NCBI GenBank assembly: GCA_000940995.1
Contig: CP005974.1
Coordinates: forward strand, 1,488,001-1,552,000
DNA: 64,000 nucleotides
DNA from: Photobacterium gaetbulicola Gung47
GTDB lineage: Bacteria; Pseudomonadota; Gammaproteobacteria; Enterobacterales; Vibrionaceae
Direction: 5' to 3'
The position numbers and the translations under genes were made by a program. Below, piece after piece: positions 49,308 through 59,378 of the stretch; positions within the stretch are counted from its first letter, which is position 1; each line of letters starts with the position of its first letter. Below the pieces are notes generated by a model, which had not been told where the DNA came from, did no database searches, and worked only from the letters and a program-made list of their open reading frames with translations.

Positions 49308-50711
49308 CTAGTTTCCCAGCACTGGCAGAATGCGGCTCAGCTTATCCAGTGTTTCTTGGTACTCACTGTCAGCCTGGCTGTCGGCCACAATGCCGCCGCC
49401 AGCCCAAACATGGAGTGTCTGCTCGTTGGCAACCAGGGTCCGGATGGTGATGCTGGTATCCATTTGGCCGCAACGGCTGATGTAGCCGATACTGCCGCAA
49501 TAGGCACTGCGACGATTTGGCTCTAGTTCTTCGATAATTGCCATCGCCCTGACCTTCGGTGCCCCGGTAATGGAACCGCCCGGGAAGCAGGCACGAAGCA
49601 GGTCGGTAGCCGTGTACTGCGTATCCAGCTCTGCGGTGACGGTGCTGACTAAATGGTGCACGGCAGGAAAACTCTCAATATCAAACAGCTTTGGTACCTT
49701 TACCGTGCCCGGCTTGGCCACCCGACCGATATCGTTTCTCAGCAAATCGACGATCATCAGGTTTTCTGAGCGGTCTTTCTCTGTCGTACGCAACTCTTCA
49801 GCCAGAGCAGCATCACGGGCGGCGTCGGTATCTCGAGGTCGGGTACCTTTGATGGGTTTGGTCTCAACCTCACCATGGCGATGCTGCAGAAACCTCTCCG
49901 GTGATAGCGAGAGAATCGCACTGTCTCCAGTGCGGAGAAAGGCGGAAAATGGGGCGCCATTGCGCTCTTCCAGTAATCGGTATGCCTGCCATTCGTCACC
50001 TTGGTAATCAGCTGAAAAGCGTTGGGTCAGGTTGATTTGGTAACAGTCACCCGATAGCAGATACTGCTGGATACGATCGAACTTACTGCGATATTCGTCT
50101 ATATCCATATTCGCCTGCCACGGCGATGTTAATGAAAAGAGCGGCGGGTGTTGCGAATTAGTAGCCGGGGCCGCGATCTGTGCCTTTTTATGGTGCTGTT
50201 GCAGCCATTGCTTGCGATCGCCGCCTGATGGGGACACCAAATACAGCTGCTCGGTGTGGTGATCGGCGAGCAACGCCCAGTCGTAAATTCCCACCGCCAT
50301 GTCGGCAGTGGCAATATCGTGCTTGGCGGTGTTGGCCACTTTTTCGATCCTGCGTCCCAGATCGTAGCTGAACAAACCGACAGCACCGCCGATAAAAGGC
50401 ACATCTTTCAGAGGGGTTGTTGACGGAAGCAGCTGTTGCTGTACCGACTTGATCAGTGCGAACGGATCATCGTTGCTCGACTTTTCATCACCATTTGAAA
50501 ATTTAATATGAGTTGTTTCACCATATGTCTCTAAAGTGGCTAAAGGATCAGCAACTAAAATGTCGAATCGATTATCTGGATGATCCGAAGCTGCGGAGCG
50601 TAATATCATAGCCCAAGGCAGACCCGCAAACGATTCAAACCACGTTAGCGAGGCGTCTTTGTGGTAGTCGAGTTGTTCAATACTCAGTTCTGGATGTGAT
50701 TTACAAATCAT
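49308..50711 (-). CDS. pabB: Aminodeoxychorismate synthase component I PabB
   Basis: Makes 4-amino-4-deoxychorismate for folate synthesis with PabA. The 467-residue protein has a variable N-terminal anthranilate-synthase-like domain and the chorismate-binding C-terminal domain: QINLTQRF, ETKPIKGTRPRD (PIKGT is the PabB-type variant), RSENLMIVDLLRND, FPGGSITGAPKVRAM. The start is ATG 50711 with a weak purine-rich ribosome site. It is divergent from the fumarase gene. Confidence 0.95.
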   Translation of the reverse strand: MICKSHPELSIEQLDYHKDASLTWFESFAGLPWAMILRSAASDHPDNRFDILVADPLATLETYGETTHIKFSNGDEKSSNDDPFALIKSVQQQLLPSTTPLKDVPFIGGAVGLFSYDLGRRIEKVANTAKHDIATADMAVGIYDWALLADHHTEQLYLVSPSGGDRKQWLQQHHKKAQIAAPATNSQHPPLFSLTSPWQANMDIDEYRSKFDRIQQYLLSGDCYQINLTQRFSADYQGDEWQAYRLLEERNGAPFSAFLRTGDSAILSLSPERFLQHRHGEVETKPIKGTRPRDTDAARDAALAEELRTTEKDRSENLMIVDLLRNDIGRVAKPGTVKVPKLFDIESFPAVHHLVSTVTAELDTQYTATDLLRACFPGGSITGAPKVRAMAIIEELEPNRRSAYCGSIGYISRCGQMDTSITIRTLVANEQTLHVWAGGGIVADSQADSEYQETLDKLSRILPVLGN

Positions 50712-50977
50712 TTTCTTTTTTGTGACAGGTGTACGTTTGGCGCATGGCGCGAAATTATCCGCAAGAGTATCATAAACACAGAATTTAATCCGACGCCCAA
50801 GGACGTCCTGAAGGCATTATTTTTAGCAGGTAGCAACGAAATAGGCTGGATGGAGAAACGCCATGAGGATCATGGCCGCGTGGTTGCATTTTTTCTACAG
50901 AGAATGTGAATCACACCCTACACTGGAAGCAAAAAAATCGGGCGCCAGGGAATGATAAAAAATCAACGAGGGCAGAT

Positions 50978-52486
50978 ATGACCGTCATCCGGAAACAAGA
51001 TGTAATTAGTAGTGTGGCTGATGCGCTACAGTACATTTCTTACTACCACCCGCTCGACTTTGTTCAAGCTTTGGAAAAAGCCTACCACAAAGAGCAGAGC
51101 CAAGCTGCGAAAGATGCGATTGCTCAGATCCTGATCAACTCGCGTATGTCAGCTGAAGGTCGCCGCCCAATCTGTCAGGATACCGGCATCGTGACCTGTT
51201 TCGTTAAAATCGGTATGAACGTGCAGTGGGACAGTGATCTGACCGTGCAGGAAATGATCGATGAAGGCGTACGTCAGGCTTACACCAACCCGGATAATCC
51301 GCTACGAGCCTCTGTCGTAGCTGATCCTGCGGGCAGCCGCAAGAATACCAAAGACAATGCCCCTGCCGTTGTCCATATCGACATGGTACCGGGCGACAAA
51401 GTTGAAATCCAGGTAGCGGCCAAAGGCGGCGGCTCTGAGAACAAAACCAAAATGGTGATGCTCAACCCATCCGACGATGTGGCTGAGTGGGTCGAGAAAA
51501 CCGTGCCATTGATGGGCGCGGGCTGGTGTCCTCCGGGCATGCTGGGTATTGGTATTGGCGGCACCGCCGAGAAAGCGGCAGTGTTGGCGAAAGAATCCTT
51601 GATGGAGTCTGTTGATATCCATGAGTTGCAGGCGCGCGGTGCGCAAAATGCCGAAGAAGAATTGCGTCTTGATATCTACAATCGGGTGAATAAGCTCGGT
51701 ATTGGTGCCCAGGGCCTTGGCGGTCTGACAACGGTACTGGATGTCAAAATCAAAACGGCACCGACACACGCAGCGTCTAAGCCGGTTTGCATGATCCCGA
51801 ACTGTGCAGCGACCCGCCACGTTCACTTTACCCTGGACGGTTCAGGCCCGGCAGATCTAAAGCCGCCGAAGCTTGAGGATTGGCCGGAAGTGACCTGGGA
51901 AGTCGGTGACAATGTCCGCCGCGTTAACCTTGATGAAGTGACCAAGGCTGATGTCCAAGAGTGGCGTTCTGGCGAGACCCTATTGCTGTCAGGCAAGATT
52001 TTGACTGGCCGCGATGCCGCGCACAAGCGCATTCAGGACATGCTGGCGAAAGGTGAAGATTTCCCGGTTGATTTCACTAACCGCTTCATTTACTACGTCG
52101 GCCCTGTCGATGCAGTGGGCGATGAGGTTGTTGGCCCTGCTGGCCCAACGACGTCTACGCGTATGGACAAGTTCACCGACATGATGCTCGAGCAAGCCGG
52201 CCTGACCGGTATGATCGGCAAGGCAGAACGTGGTCCGGCAGCGATTGAGTCAATCAAACAGCACAAAGCGGTGTACTTGATGGCAGTCGGCGGAGCCGCC
52301 TACTTGGTTGCCAAAGCCATCAAAAAAGCGCGTGTGGTGGCGTTCGAAGACTTGGGCATGGAGGCAATCTATGAGTTTGAAGTCGAAGATATGCCAGTTA
52401 CGGTTGCCGTTGATGCCGAAGGGGTGAATGCCCACCAAACGGGGCCAGATACCTGGAAAGTGAAAATTGCTGAGCTTGAAGGCTAA
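50978..52486 (+). CDS. fumA: Class I fumarate hydratase (4Fe-4S)
   Basis: Interconverts fumarate and malate in the TCA cycle using an oxygen-sensitive 4Fe-4S cluster. The 502-residue protein has the cluster Cys in RRPICQDTGI, GAGWCPPGMLGIGIGG and MIPNCAATRHVHF. The C-terminal beta domain has GPAGPTTSTRMDKFTDMMLEQ and IGKAERG. ATG 50978 follows GAGGG; the frame is open 72 bases further without similarity. FumA and FumB types cannot be separated reliably by sequence. Confidence 0.93.
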   Translation: MTVIRKQDVISSVADALQYISYYHPLDFVQALEKAYHKEQSQAAKDAIAQILINSRMSAEGRRPICQDTGIVTCFVKIGMNVQWDSDLTVQEMIDEGVRQAYTNPDNPLRASVVADPAGSRKNTKDNAPAVVHIDMVPGDKVEIQVAAKGGGSENKTKMVMLNPSDDVAEWVEKTVPLMGAGWCPPGMLGIGIGGTAEKAAVLAKESLMESVDIHELQARGAQNAEEELRLDIYNRVNKLGIGAQGLGGLTTVLDVKIKTAPTHAASKPVCMIPNCAATRHVHFTLDGSGPADLKPPKLEDWPEVTWEVGDNVRRVNLDEVTKADVQEWRSGETLLLSGKILTGRDAAHKRIQDMLAKGEDFPVDFTNRFIYYVGPVDAVGDEVVGPAGPTTSTRMDKFTDMMLEQAGLTGMIGKAERGPAAIESIKQHKAVYLMAVGGAAYLVAKAIKKARVVAFEDLGMEAIYEFEVEDMPVTVAVDAEGVNAHQTGPDTWKVKIAELEG

Positions 52487-52505
52487 GCATTCTGGTTATT
52501 AACCG

Positions 52506-52536
52506 TCAAAAAGGAGCCATATGGCTCCTTTTTTTA
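52506..52536 (+). terminator. Rho-independent terminator of the fumarase gene
   Basis: AAAGGAGCC and GGCTCCTTT form a 9-bp stem with a 4-base loop and a T run. Confidence 0.93.
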
Positions 52537-52890
52537 TTGCTAAAAGCCAGGCCGGAACACGCGGCTATTGAGCGATGTGAAAATAGCTAAATCTACCTCA
52601 AAAAATCACCTTATCATTTCACGCATTTAGCGGGGTGGCGATTTCTTTATCTGATAATTACTGACTTCTGCTGATTTCTCGTTGTTGCCTATCGTTGTTA
52701 TATCTGAGCTTTGATAACGTCATTGTCTTACTTAATAACCTGTTTTTTGTTGGTTTTTTGTTATTGGTTTCATTAATGCAGCAATAAATGAACTATAGTA
52801 TTAACAAGCGTTTTAGTGTCACATCTTCGCGCCACGTGCGCTTGGTAGCTGAAATAAATACAACAAAAATTAAGAATTACAGAGGATTTT
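52537..52890. other. Intergenic region upstream of the RND operon
   Basis: About 354 bp, AT-rich, expected to contain the promoter of the efflux operon. A TATAGT stretch near 52795 may be a -10. I see no clear operator, RNA or reading frame. Confidence 0.4.
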
Positions 52891-53931
52891 ATGGGACGCG
52901 TGTTGTGGGCCCCGGCCTTGTTAGCATTGTTGGTGCAAGGTTGCGGGGATAAAGAAGTCACCATTCCTGAGCCCGATTCCAGGCCTGTCAAGTTAGAAGC
53001 CGTATCGGTAGGCAGTAGCGAAAGTTATCGAACATTTCCAGCTGTTGTTGAGGCTGGTGATAAAGCAGTCTTGGCTTTTCGGGTGTCTGGACAGCTTGAC
53101 AAGGTCAATGGCAAGCCCGGTGATATCGTCAAGCGAGGGCAGGTTCTCGCCCACCTCAATACTGATGAACTCAGCCTGTTGCTTGAGCAGGCAAAGGCCG
53201 ACTATGAGCTGGCTTTTGTGCAGTACAAGCGAGATAAAGAGCTGCTCAAAACCAAGGTGGTATCAGAGCTGGATTTCGACCGTTCGGAGGCTGAACTCAA
53301 CCAAGCCAAAGCGGATTTGGACAAAGCTCAGGCAAATCTCAATTATGCCAGCTTGGTTGCGCCTTACGATGGCACACTGTCTTTGTCGTTGGTCGAAAAC
53401 TATGAATACGTCGCGGCCAAGCAGCCCGTTATGCATATTCAAAGTGCTGGTTTGATCAATGTGACCTTTCAGTTACCGGATCAGCTGTTTGCTCGTTTCC
53501 AGCATCGCAACGATTTTGATCGGGAGCCAACGGTTACCTTCGATACCATCCCTAACCAGACCTTCTCCGCCGAGTTCAAGGAAATCGATACCGAGGCCGA
53601 TGCAAAAACGTCGAGTTACAAAGTGACGCTCTTTATGGAACGCCCTGAAGGGTTCAATTTGCTTCCCGGTATGGCTGGGCATGTACGTGTGGCGATCCCT
53701 CAGAGCTCCAGCGGTTCCATTCCATCTCGTGCCATCTTAACCGAAGGGGACACCACCTTTGTCTGGCGGGTTGACGAGCAAGGCATAGTCAGCAAGGTAT
53801 CCGTTCAGCTCGATGATAAACGCAGAGTCGTGAATGGGTTGAACGATGGAGACCTGATAGCCACCTCCGGAGTTCAGGAGTTGCAAGAGGGCCAGAGGGT
53901 GCGCGAATGGATAAAAGAGCGGGGACTGTAG
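52891..53931 (+). CDS. RND efflux periplasmic adaptor (first of two)
   Basis: Membrane-fusion lipoprotein of 346 residues with lipobox LVQGC (Cys18). The order of domains is typical: a lipoyl half-motif (VLAFRVSGQLDKVNGKPGDIVKRGQVLA, about 57-85), a helical hairpin (about 95-150), the second lipoyl half (NLNYASLVAPYDGTLS), then beta-barrel and membrane-proximal domains (LPGMAGHVRV). AGAGGA precedes the ATG. One base separates its stop from the second adaptor. Tandem adaptors with one pump resemble TriABC and VexIJK. Confidence 0.92.
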   Translation: MGRVLWAPALLALLVQGCGDKEVTIPEPDSRPVKLEAVSVGSSESYRTFPAVVEAGDKAVLAFRVSGQLDKVNGKPGDIVKRGQVLAHLNTDELSLLLEQAKADYELAFVQYKRDKELLKTKVVSELDFDRSEAELNQAKADLDKAQANLNYASLVAPYDGTLSLSLVENYEYVAAKQPVMHIQSAGLINVTFQLPDQLFARFQHRNDFDREPTVTFDTIPNQTFSAEFKEIDTEADAKTSSYKVTLFMERPEGFNLLPGMAGHVRVAIPQSSSGSIPSRAILTEGDTTFVWRVDEQGIVSKVSVQLDDKRRVVNGLNDGDLIATSGVQELQEGQRVREWIKERGL

Positions 53932-53932
53932 G

Positions 53933-55018
53933 ATGAATAAATTAACCCTAATTCCCTTGGTGCTTGGGGGAGTGACTTTCCTGTACGGGTGTGATAAAGC
54001 GCCTGTCGAGCCACGTTCCATCGTTGCCCCCGTATCGGTGGTTGAAGTGAAAATCGCACAATCAGCGCCACAGCTGACTTTTCCTGCGGTTGCCGCAGCA
54101 GCCGATAAGTCAAGTTTGTCATTTCGGGTACAGGGCGAAGTCATCCACATTGCCGTGCGCCCTGGCGATCAAGTCAAGAAAGGACAACTACTTGCCCGTC
54201 TCGATCCAACCGATTACAAGCTGGAAGTCGATGACGCCCAGGCCAAGTACAACGTTACCGATAGTCAGTACCGCCGTTCGGCGAAGTTGGTCAAACAGGG
54301 CTTCCTGCCCCAGTCGCAGTTTGATGAGCTGAAAGCGCAGCGCCGGATTGCCAAGGCCCGCCTCGATTTGGCCAAGCTCAACCTGACGTTCACGGAACTC
54401 AAGGCCCCGTTTTCGGGGGTGATCTCAAGGGTGCCAGTTGAGCAGTTCGAGAATGTTCAGGTTGGTCAGCTGGTGATGAACCTGCACCTGGCGGATCAGG
54501 TAGACATCCTTATCCAAGCTCCGGATATGATCTATTCCCAAAGTACGGCGGTTGAATTGGAGGAATCCAAACCGGGGGCGAGGGTGTTGCTAGAGGGCGG
54601 TGCTGAATACCGGGCTTTCCTCAAGGAATTCACCACCGAACCTGATCCTGATTTGGGGTCATTTTTAGTCACTCTCACCATGCCCATGCCCGAGGATCGC
54701 TTTATCCTCGATGGTATGGCGGTAGAAGTGAGAGCCGATGCCCAGAAGCTTAAGGTCTATCGGCGGGATGAATCGGTGATCCCGCTCGAGGCCATCATTA
54801 ACGAAGATGGTGATGATCTTGCCATGGAGAACAAGTTTGTTTGGGTCGTTAACGATGACAGCACGGTGACCAAGCGCAGGGTGGTCACCGATAAGGTGGT
54901 GCCAGAAGGAATTCGATTACTTGAGGGGTTGGAAGCGGGCGAGCATATCGTGGTTGAAGGGGCAAATAGATTACGCGAAGGCCAGTCGGTCACCATCGTC
55001 GATAAGGAGGCAGGCTGA
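53933..55018 (+). CDS. RND efflux periplasmic adaptor (second of two)
   Basis: Membrane-fusion lipoprotein of 361 residues with Cys20 in the lipobox FLYGC. The lipoyl halves (SSLSFRVQGEVIHIAVRPGDQVKKGQLLA; LNLTFTELKAPFSGVIS) and a hairpin rich in Gln and Lys (about 95-140) are present. It differs substantially from the first adaptor, so the pair is not a recent duplication. The RND gene starts three bases after the stop, with AAGGAGG inside the end of this gene, indicating tight translational coupling. Confidence 0.92.
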   Translation: MNKLTLIPLVLGGVTFLYGCDKAPVEPRSIVAPVSVVEVKIAQSAPQLTFPAVAAAADKSSLSFRVQGEVIHIAVRPGDQVKKGQLLARLDPTDYKLEVDDAQAKYNVTDSQYRRSAKLVKQGFLPQSQFDELKAQRRIAKARLDLAKLNLTFTELKAPFSGVISRVPVEQFENVQVGQLVMNLHLADQVDILIQAPDMIYSQSTAVELEESKPGARVLLEGGAEYRAFLKEFTTEPDPDLGSFLVTLTMPMPEDRFILDGMAVEVRADAQKLKVYRRDESVIPLEAIINEDGDDLAMENKFVWVVNDDSTVTKRRVVTDKVVPEGIRLLEGLEAGEHIVVEGANRLREGQSVTIVDKEAG

Positions 55019-55020
55019 TT

Positions 55021-58000
55021 ATGAAGCAGGATATTGCAAGCTATTTCATTCGCAACAAAGTGATCAGTTGGATGTTGACCCTGATCTTTTTGATCGGCGG
55101 TACCATGGCCTTCTTCGGCTTGGGGCGTCTTGAAGATCCGGCGTTCACAATCAAAGATGCCATGGTGATCACCGCATATCCCGGTGCGACACCTCTGCAA
55201 GTTGAAGAGGAAGTGACTTATCCGATAGAGAAGGCGATCCAGCAGCTGATCTATGTTGATGAGGTGAACTCGGTCTCTAGCCGTGGGCTGTCTCAGATCA
55301 CCGTCACCATGAAGAACAACTACGGCCCCGATGATCTGCCGCAAATTTGGGATGAAATGCGGCGCAAGGTCAATGATCTCAAGCCGTCGTTGCCGCCGGG
55401 GGTGCATGAGCCTTCGGTTGTCGACGATTTTGGTGATGTGTTCGGGATGTTGCTGGCGATAACCGGTAAGGGGTACAGCTACAAGGAGCTCAGCGACTAT
55501 GTGGATTATCTGCGCCGTGAAATCGAGCTTGTCGACGGCGTCGGAAAAGTATCGGTGACGGGGACCCAGCAAGAGCAGGTGTTTATCGAAATCTCGATGC
55601 AACGCCTGAGCAGCTTGGGGATCTCGCCGCAGACCATCTATAGCACGCTCGAAACCCAGAACCTGGTCACCAGTGCCGGTGCCGTCCGCATCGGCAATGA
55701 GTATATCCGCGTCCACCCGACCGGTGAGTTCCAGAGCGTTGATGAGCTAGGCGACTTGATCATCACCGAGAGCGGGGCAGAAGGGCTTATCTACCTGAAG
55801 GATGTGGCTGACATTAAGCGTGATTTCCAAGAAGTGCCGAGTAATTTGATCAGCTACAACGGCAGGCAAGCGCTGCATGTTGGGATCTCGGCAGTTGAAG
55901 GTGTCAACGTTGTCGAGGTTGGCAAGCGTGTGGAAACGCGGCTTCGAGAGCTTAAAGAGCAGCAACCCGTCGGTATCGACATCGGGGTGGTGTATAGCCA
56001 GCCGACCGAGGTCGACAAATCGGTCAGTGGGTTTGTGATCAGCCTGGGCCAGGCAGTGGCAATTGTTATTATTGTCCTGCTGTTTTTCATGGGGCTGCGA
56101 TCCGGCCTGTTGATTGGTTTGATCCTGCTGCTTACTGTGTTGGGCACCTTTGTCTTCATGAGCTGGCTGGCGATCGACTTGCAGCGGATTTCTCTTGGGG
56201 CGCTGGTTATCGCACTGGGTATGTTGGTGGATAATGCGATAGTGGTGGTTGAAGGGGTGCTGATCGGGATGCAGAAGGGCCGGACCCGGATGCAGGCGGC
56301 CTCTGACATTGTGACCCAAACCAAGTGGCCATTGTTGGGGGCGACGGTGATTGCGGTTATGGCATTCGCGCCGATAGGCCTGTCGCAGGACTCGACCGGC
56401 GAGTATTGTCGGACGCTGTTTACCGTGCTGCTGATCTCCTTGATGCTCAGCTGGTTTACTGCTATCTCCTTGACGCCGTTCTTCAGTGACTTGTTCTTCA
56501 AGAGTGTCAAAACCGGTAGCCAGGATCCGGATGCGGACCCTTATGCCGGCAAGATTTTTGTTTGGTACAAGACATTCCTTGAGTTCTGCATGCGCCGTGC
56601 CTGGATGACAGTGATTGTGCTGGTGGTTATGCTGGGGGCCAGCTTGTATGGCTTTACCCTACTCAAGCAGTCCTTCTTCCCGTCGTCGACGACACCGATG
56701 TTTATGGTTGATATCTGGCTGCCGGAAGGGACGGACATCCGGGCAACTAATGCGACCTTGAAAGAGCTGGAAGGTATCGTGAGGCAGGACGAGCGGGTCG
56801 AGTATGTCAATACCAGTGCCGGCAAGGGCTCGCAGCGCTTCATGCTGACCTATTCGCCGGAGAAGAGTTATTCCTCCTATGGCGAATTGATTATCCGGGT
56901 TAACAGTTTCGAGGATGTGATGCCGGTCATGGGCAAGCTCGGTGAGGTGCTGGACACGCGCCACCCCGAGCTGGAATACAAGCTCAAGCAGATCATGCTT
57001 GGTCCATCATCAGGATCGAAAATCGAAGCCCGTTTGGTTGGTCCGGATCCGACAGTGCTGCGGACGTTGGCCAAGCAGGTGGTGGATATCATGAATGCCG
57101 ATCCGGGGGCGTTCAATATCCGCCATGACTGGCGTGAGCGTAATAAGGTGATCGAGCCTGTGTTCAACGAGAGTCAGGCCCGCCGTTACGGCATCACCAA
57201 AAAAGATGTCGACGATCTGTTGCAGATGTCCTTCTCCGGCCTGACTGTCGGGATATATCGTGACGGAACCAACTTGATGCCCATCGTCGCCCGCTTGCCA
57301 GAACAGGAGCGCGTGGATGTCAGTACGATTGAAGGGATGAAAATCTGGAGTCCGGCAACGCAAGGCTATATTCCGTTGCAGCAGGTGATCAATGGCGTCA
57401 ATATGATTTGGGAAGACCCGTTGATTGCGAGAAAAGATCGCAAGCGGATGCTAACTGTGATGGCCGATCCGGATCCGTTGGGTGATGAAACGGCGGCGAC
57501 GGTGCAGGCGCGGATCCAGCCCCTTATCGAAGGGCTGGACTACCCGCCGGGCTATTCGCTGGAATGGGGGGGAGAATATGAGTCTTCGGCTGATGCCAAA
57601 GCCTCGCTGTTCCAGACCATGCCGATGGGATACTTGGTAATGTTCCTCATTACTATTTTCCTGTTCAACAAAGTGAAAGAAGCCTTGATTGTCTGGGCGA
57701 CAGTCCCACTGGCGGTGATTGGTGTGACCACCGGGCTGCTTTTGCTCGATACGCCGTTTGGCTTTATGGCTCTGCTTGGTTTTCTCAGCCTGTCGGGGAT
57801 GTTGGTGAAGAACGGTATTGTCCTGCTGGATCAGATCGAGATCGAAATTGCCAGTGGCAAGGAGAAGTACCGGGCGGTGGTTGATGCGGCGGTGAGTCGT
57901 GTCAGGCCGGTGTGTATGGCGGCAATTACCACCGTTTTGGGGATGGTGCCTTTGCTGCCGGATGTGTTCTTCAAGCCGATGGCGGTGACCATTATGTTCG

Positions 58001-58116
58001 GGTTAGGCTTTGCAACTGTACTGACCCTCATTGTGGTGCCTGTACTGTATCGCTTGTTCCACCATGTCGCACTGCCAGGCAGCAGCTCTGTGGCACCGGA
58101 GCCTGTGCACAGCTAA
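55021..58116 (+). CDS. RND-family efflux pump inner-membrane subunit
   Basis: Proton-driven HAE1-type drug exporter of 1031 residues with 12 TM segments and two large periplasmic loops. In TM4 the usual Asp-Asp of the proton relay is Asp404-Asn405 (GMLVDNAIVVVEG), while the TM10 Lys is kept (Lys930 in GMLVKNGIVLLDQ). VDN is also found in other pumps such as TriC, so activity is expected. No outer-membrane channel gene follows; TolC encoded elsewhere probably completes the complex. Two upstream adaptors probably form a mixed hexamer. Confidence 0.94.
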   Translation: MKQDIASYFIRNKVISWMLTLIFLIGGTMAFFGLGRLEDPAFTIKDAMVITAYPGATPLQVEEEVTYPIEKAIQQLIYVDEVNSVSSRGLSQITVTMKNNYGPDDLPQIWDEMRRKVNDLKPSLPPGVHEPSVVDDFGDVFGMLLAITGKGYSYKELSDYVDYLRREIELVDGVGKVSVTGTQQEQVFIEISMQRLSSLGISPQTIYSTLETQNLVTSAGAVRIGNEYIRVHPTGEFQSVDELGDLIITESGAEGLIYLKDVADIKRDFQEVPSNLISYNGRQALHVGISAVEGVNVVEVGKRVETRLRELKEQQPVGIDIGVVYSQPTEVDKSVSGFVISLGQAVAIVIIVLLFFMGLRSGLLIGLILLLTVLGTFVFMSWLAIDLQRISLGALVIALGMLVDNAIVVVEGVLIGMQKGRTRMQAASDIVTQTKWPLLGATVIAVMAFAPIGLSQDSTGEYCRTLFTVLLISLMLSWFTAISLTPFFSDLFFKSVKTGSQDPDADPYAGKIFVWYKTFLEFCMRRAWMTVIVLVVMLGASLYGFTLLKQSFFPSSTTPMFMVDIWLPEGTDIRATNATLKELEGIVRQDERVEYVNTSAGKGSQRFMLTYSPEKSYSSYGELIIRVNSFEDVMPVMGKLGEVLDTRHPELEYKLKQIMLGPSSGSKIEARLVGPDPTVLRTLAKQVVDIMNADPGAFNIRHDWRERNKVIEPVFNESQARRYGITKKDVDDLLQMSFSGLTVGIYRDGTNLMPIVARLPEQERVDVSTIEGMKIWSPATQGYIPLQQVINGVNMIWEDPLIARKDRKRMLTVMADPDPLGDETAATVQARIQPLIEGLDYPPGYSLEWGGEYESSADAKASLFQTMPMGYLVMFLITIFLFNKVKEALIVWATVPLAVIGVTTGLLLLDTPFGFMALLGFLSLSGMLVKNGIVLLDQIEIEIASGKEKYRAVVDAAVSRVRPVCMAAITTVLGMVPLLPDVFFKPMAVTIMFGLGFATVLTLIVVPVLYRLFHHVALPGSSSVAPEPVHS

Positions 58117-58144
58117 TCTTTGCTGAATAATCGCTAAGAAAAAC

Positions 58145-58173
58145 AAAAGGGGCGCAATATGCGCCCCTTTTTT
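58145..58173. terminator. Terminator of the RND operon, shared with pyrC
   Basis: AAAAGGGGCGC and GCGCCCCTTTT form an 11-bp stem with a 5-base loop and T runs on both strands. Confidence 0.93.
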
Positions 58174-58197
58174 GTTCTGATGAAAGTCAATGACTGA

Positions 58198-59229
58198 TTA
58201 AGCCGTTACTTTCCAAGTCATCTCTTCGCCAGCACGGATGGGTACCACAACATCGTTACCAAACGCCATGGTTTCAGGCACAGCCCAGTTTTCTTTGGTT
58301 AGGGTAATGGTATCTGCGTTGCGTGGCAGACCGTAGAAGTCGGGACCGTTGAAGCTTGCGAATGCTTCTAGCTTATCCAGTGCACCTGCTTGCTCGAATA
58401 CCTCCGCGTAAAGTTCGATGGCTGCGTGTGCGGTGTATGAGCCGGCACAACCGCAAGCGGACTCTTTACGCCCTTGGGCGTGCGGAGCTGAGTCGGTACC
58501 CAGGAAGAACTTCGGGCTACCGCTGGTTGCTGCTGCCACCAACGCCTGCTGGTGGGTGTTACGCTTGAGGATTGGCAGGCAGTAGAAGTGTGGGCGGATC
58601 CCGCCAACCAGCATGTGGTTGCGGTTGAACATCAGGTGGTGTGCCGTGATGGTTGCGGCCACATTAGGGCCGGCGTTGCTGACAAACTCGACGGCATCTT
58701 TGGTGGTGATGTGCTCGACCACGATTTTCAGGTTTGGCATTTTCTCGACGATAGGGCCCAGTACGGTGTCGAGGAATTGTTTCTCGCGATCGAAGATATC
58801 TACTTCGTGGGTTGTTACCTCACCGTGGATCAGAAGCAGCATCCCTTCTTCCTGCATCGCTTCCAGCGTCGGGATCAACTTGTCGATAGACGTCACTCCC
58901 GAGTCGGAATTGGTGGTTGCACCTGCAGGGTAAAGTTTGGCGGCAAAGATATGGCCAGTGGCTTTAGCTTTGCGAATTTCGTCAGGGGTGGTGTTGTCGG
59001 TCAGGTAGAGGGTCATAAGAGGAGAGAAATTGCCTTGAGGCTTTTCGGCAAGGATACGGTCGCGGTAGGCCAGTGCAGCTTCTGTATCGGTGACCGGTGG
59101 GATCAAGTTCGGCATGATGATAGCTCGACCCATGTAGCGGCTGATATCGCGAACGGTATCTGTCAACACATCACCATCGCGCAAATGGGTGTGCCAGTCA
59201 TCAGGACGTGTGATCGTAATAGTCGTCAT
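58198..59229 (-). CDS. pyrC: Dihydroorotase PyrC
   Basis: Zinc enzyme of pyrimidine synthesis closing N-carbamoyl-aspartate to dihydroorotate. The 343-residue protein has the metal motif WHTHLRDG (residues 12-19), the Lys that is carbamylated in AAKLYPAGATT (about 102), His ligands in VVEHITT and TAHH, and Asp in LGTDSAPH. GGGAGGGAAG precedes the ATG. A PurR-like site about 100 bases upstream agrees with PurR control of pyrC in E. coli. Confidence 0.97.
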   Translation of the reverse strand: MTTITITRPDDWHTHLRDGDVLTDTVRDISRYMGRAIIMPNLIPPVTDTEAALAYRDRILAEKPQGNFSPLMTLYLTDNTTPDEIRKAKATGHIFAAKLYPAGATTNSDSGVTSIDKLIPTLEAMQEEGMLLLIHGEVTTHEVDIFDREKQFLDTVLGPIVEKMPNLKIVVEHITTKDAVEFVSNAGPNVAATITAHHLMFNRNHMLVGGIRPHFYCLPILKRNTHQQALVAAATSGSPKFFLGTDSAPHAQGRKESACGCAGSYTAHAAIELYAEVFEQAGALDKLEAFASFNGPDFYGLPRNADTITLTKENWAVPETMAFGNDVVVPIRAGEEMTWKVTA

Positions 59230-59327
59230 TGTTGCTTCCCTCCCAAAAAAAATCGACCGATTCTAAAACCTCCGCCAGAGCTTGTAAAGCGGGTTGTTCA
59301 AACTATTGAATTAATTGATGCCGTTCG

Positions 59328-59343
59328 TGGCAAACGATTGCTT
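59328..59343. promoter_or_regulatory. Candidate PurR operator upstream of pyrC
   Basis: TGGCAAACGATTGCTT matches the PurR consensus at 11 of 14 defined bases, 99-114 bases before pyrC. It is weaker than the site ahead of mnmA. Confidence 0.55.
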
Positions 59344-59378
59344 CTGGGGCGAGTTTTTGCCTCTTTGAAAGGGAGCGG

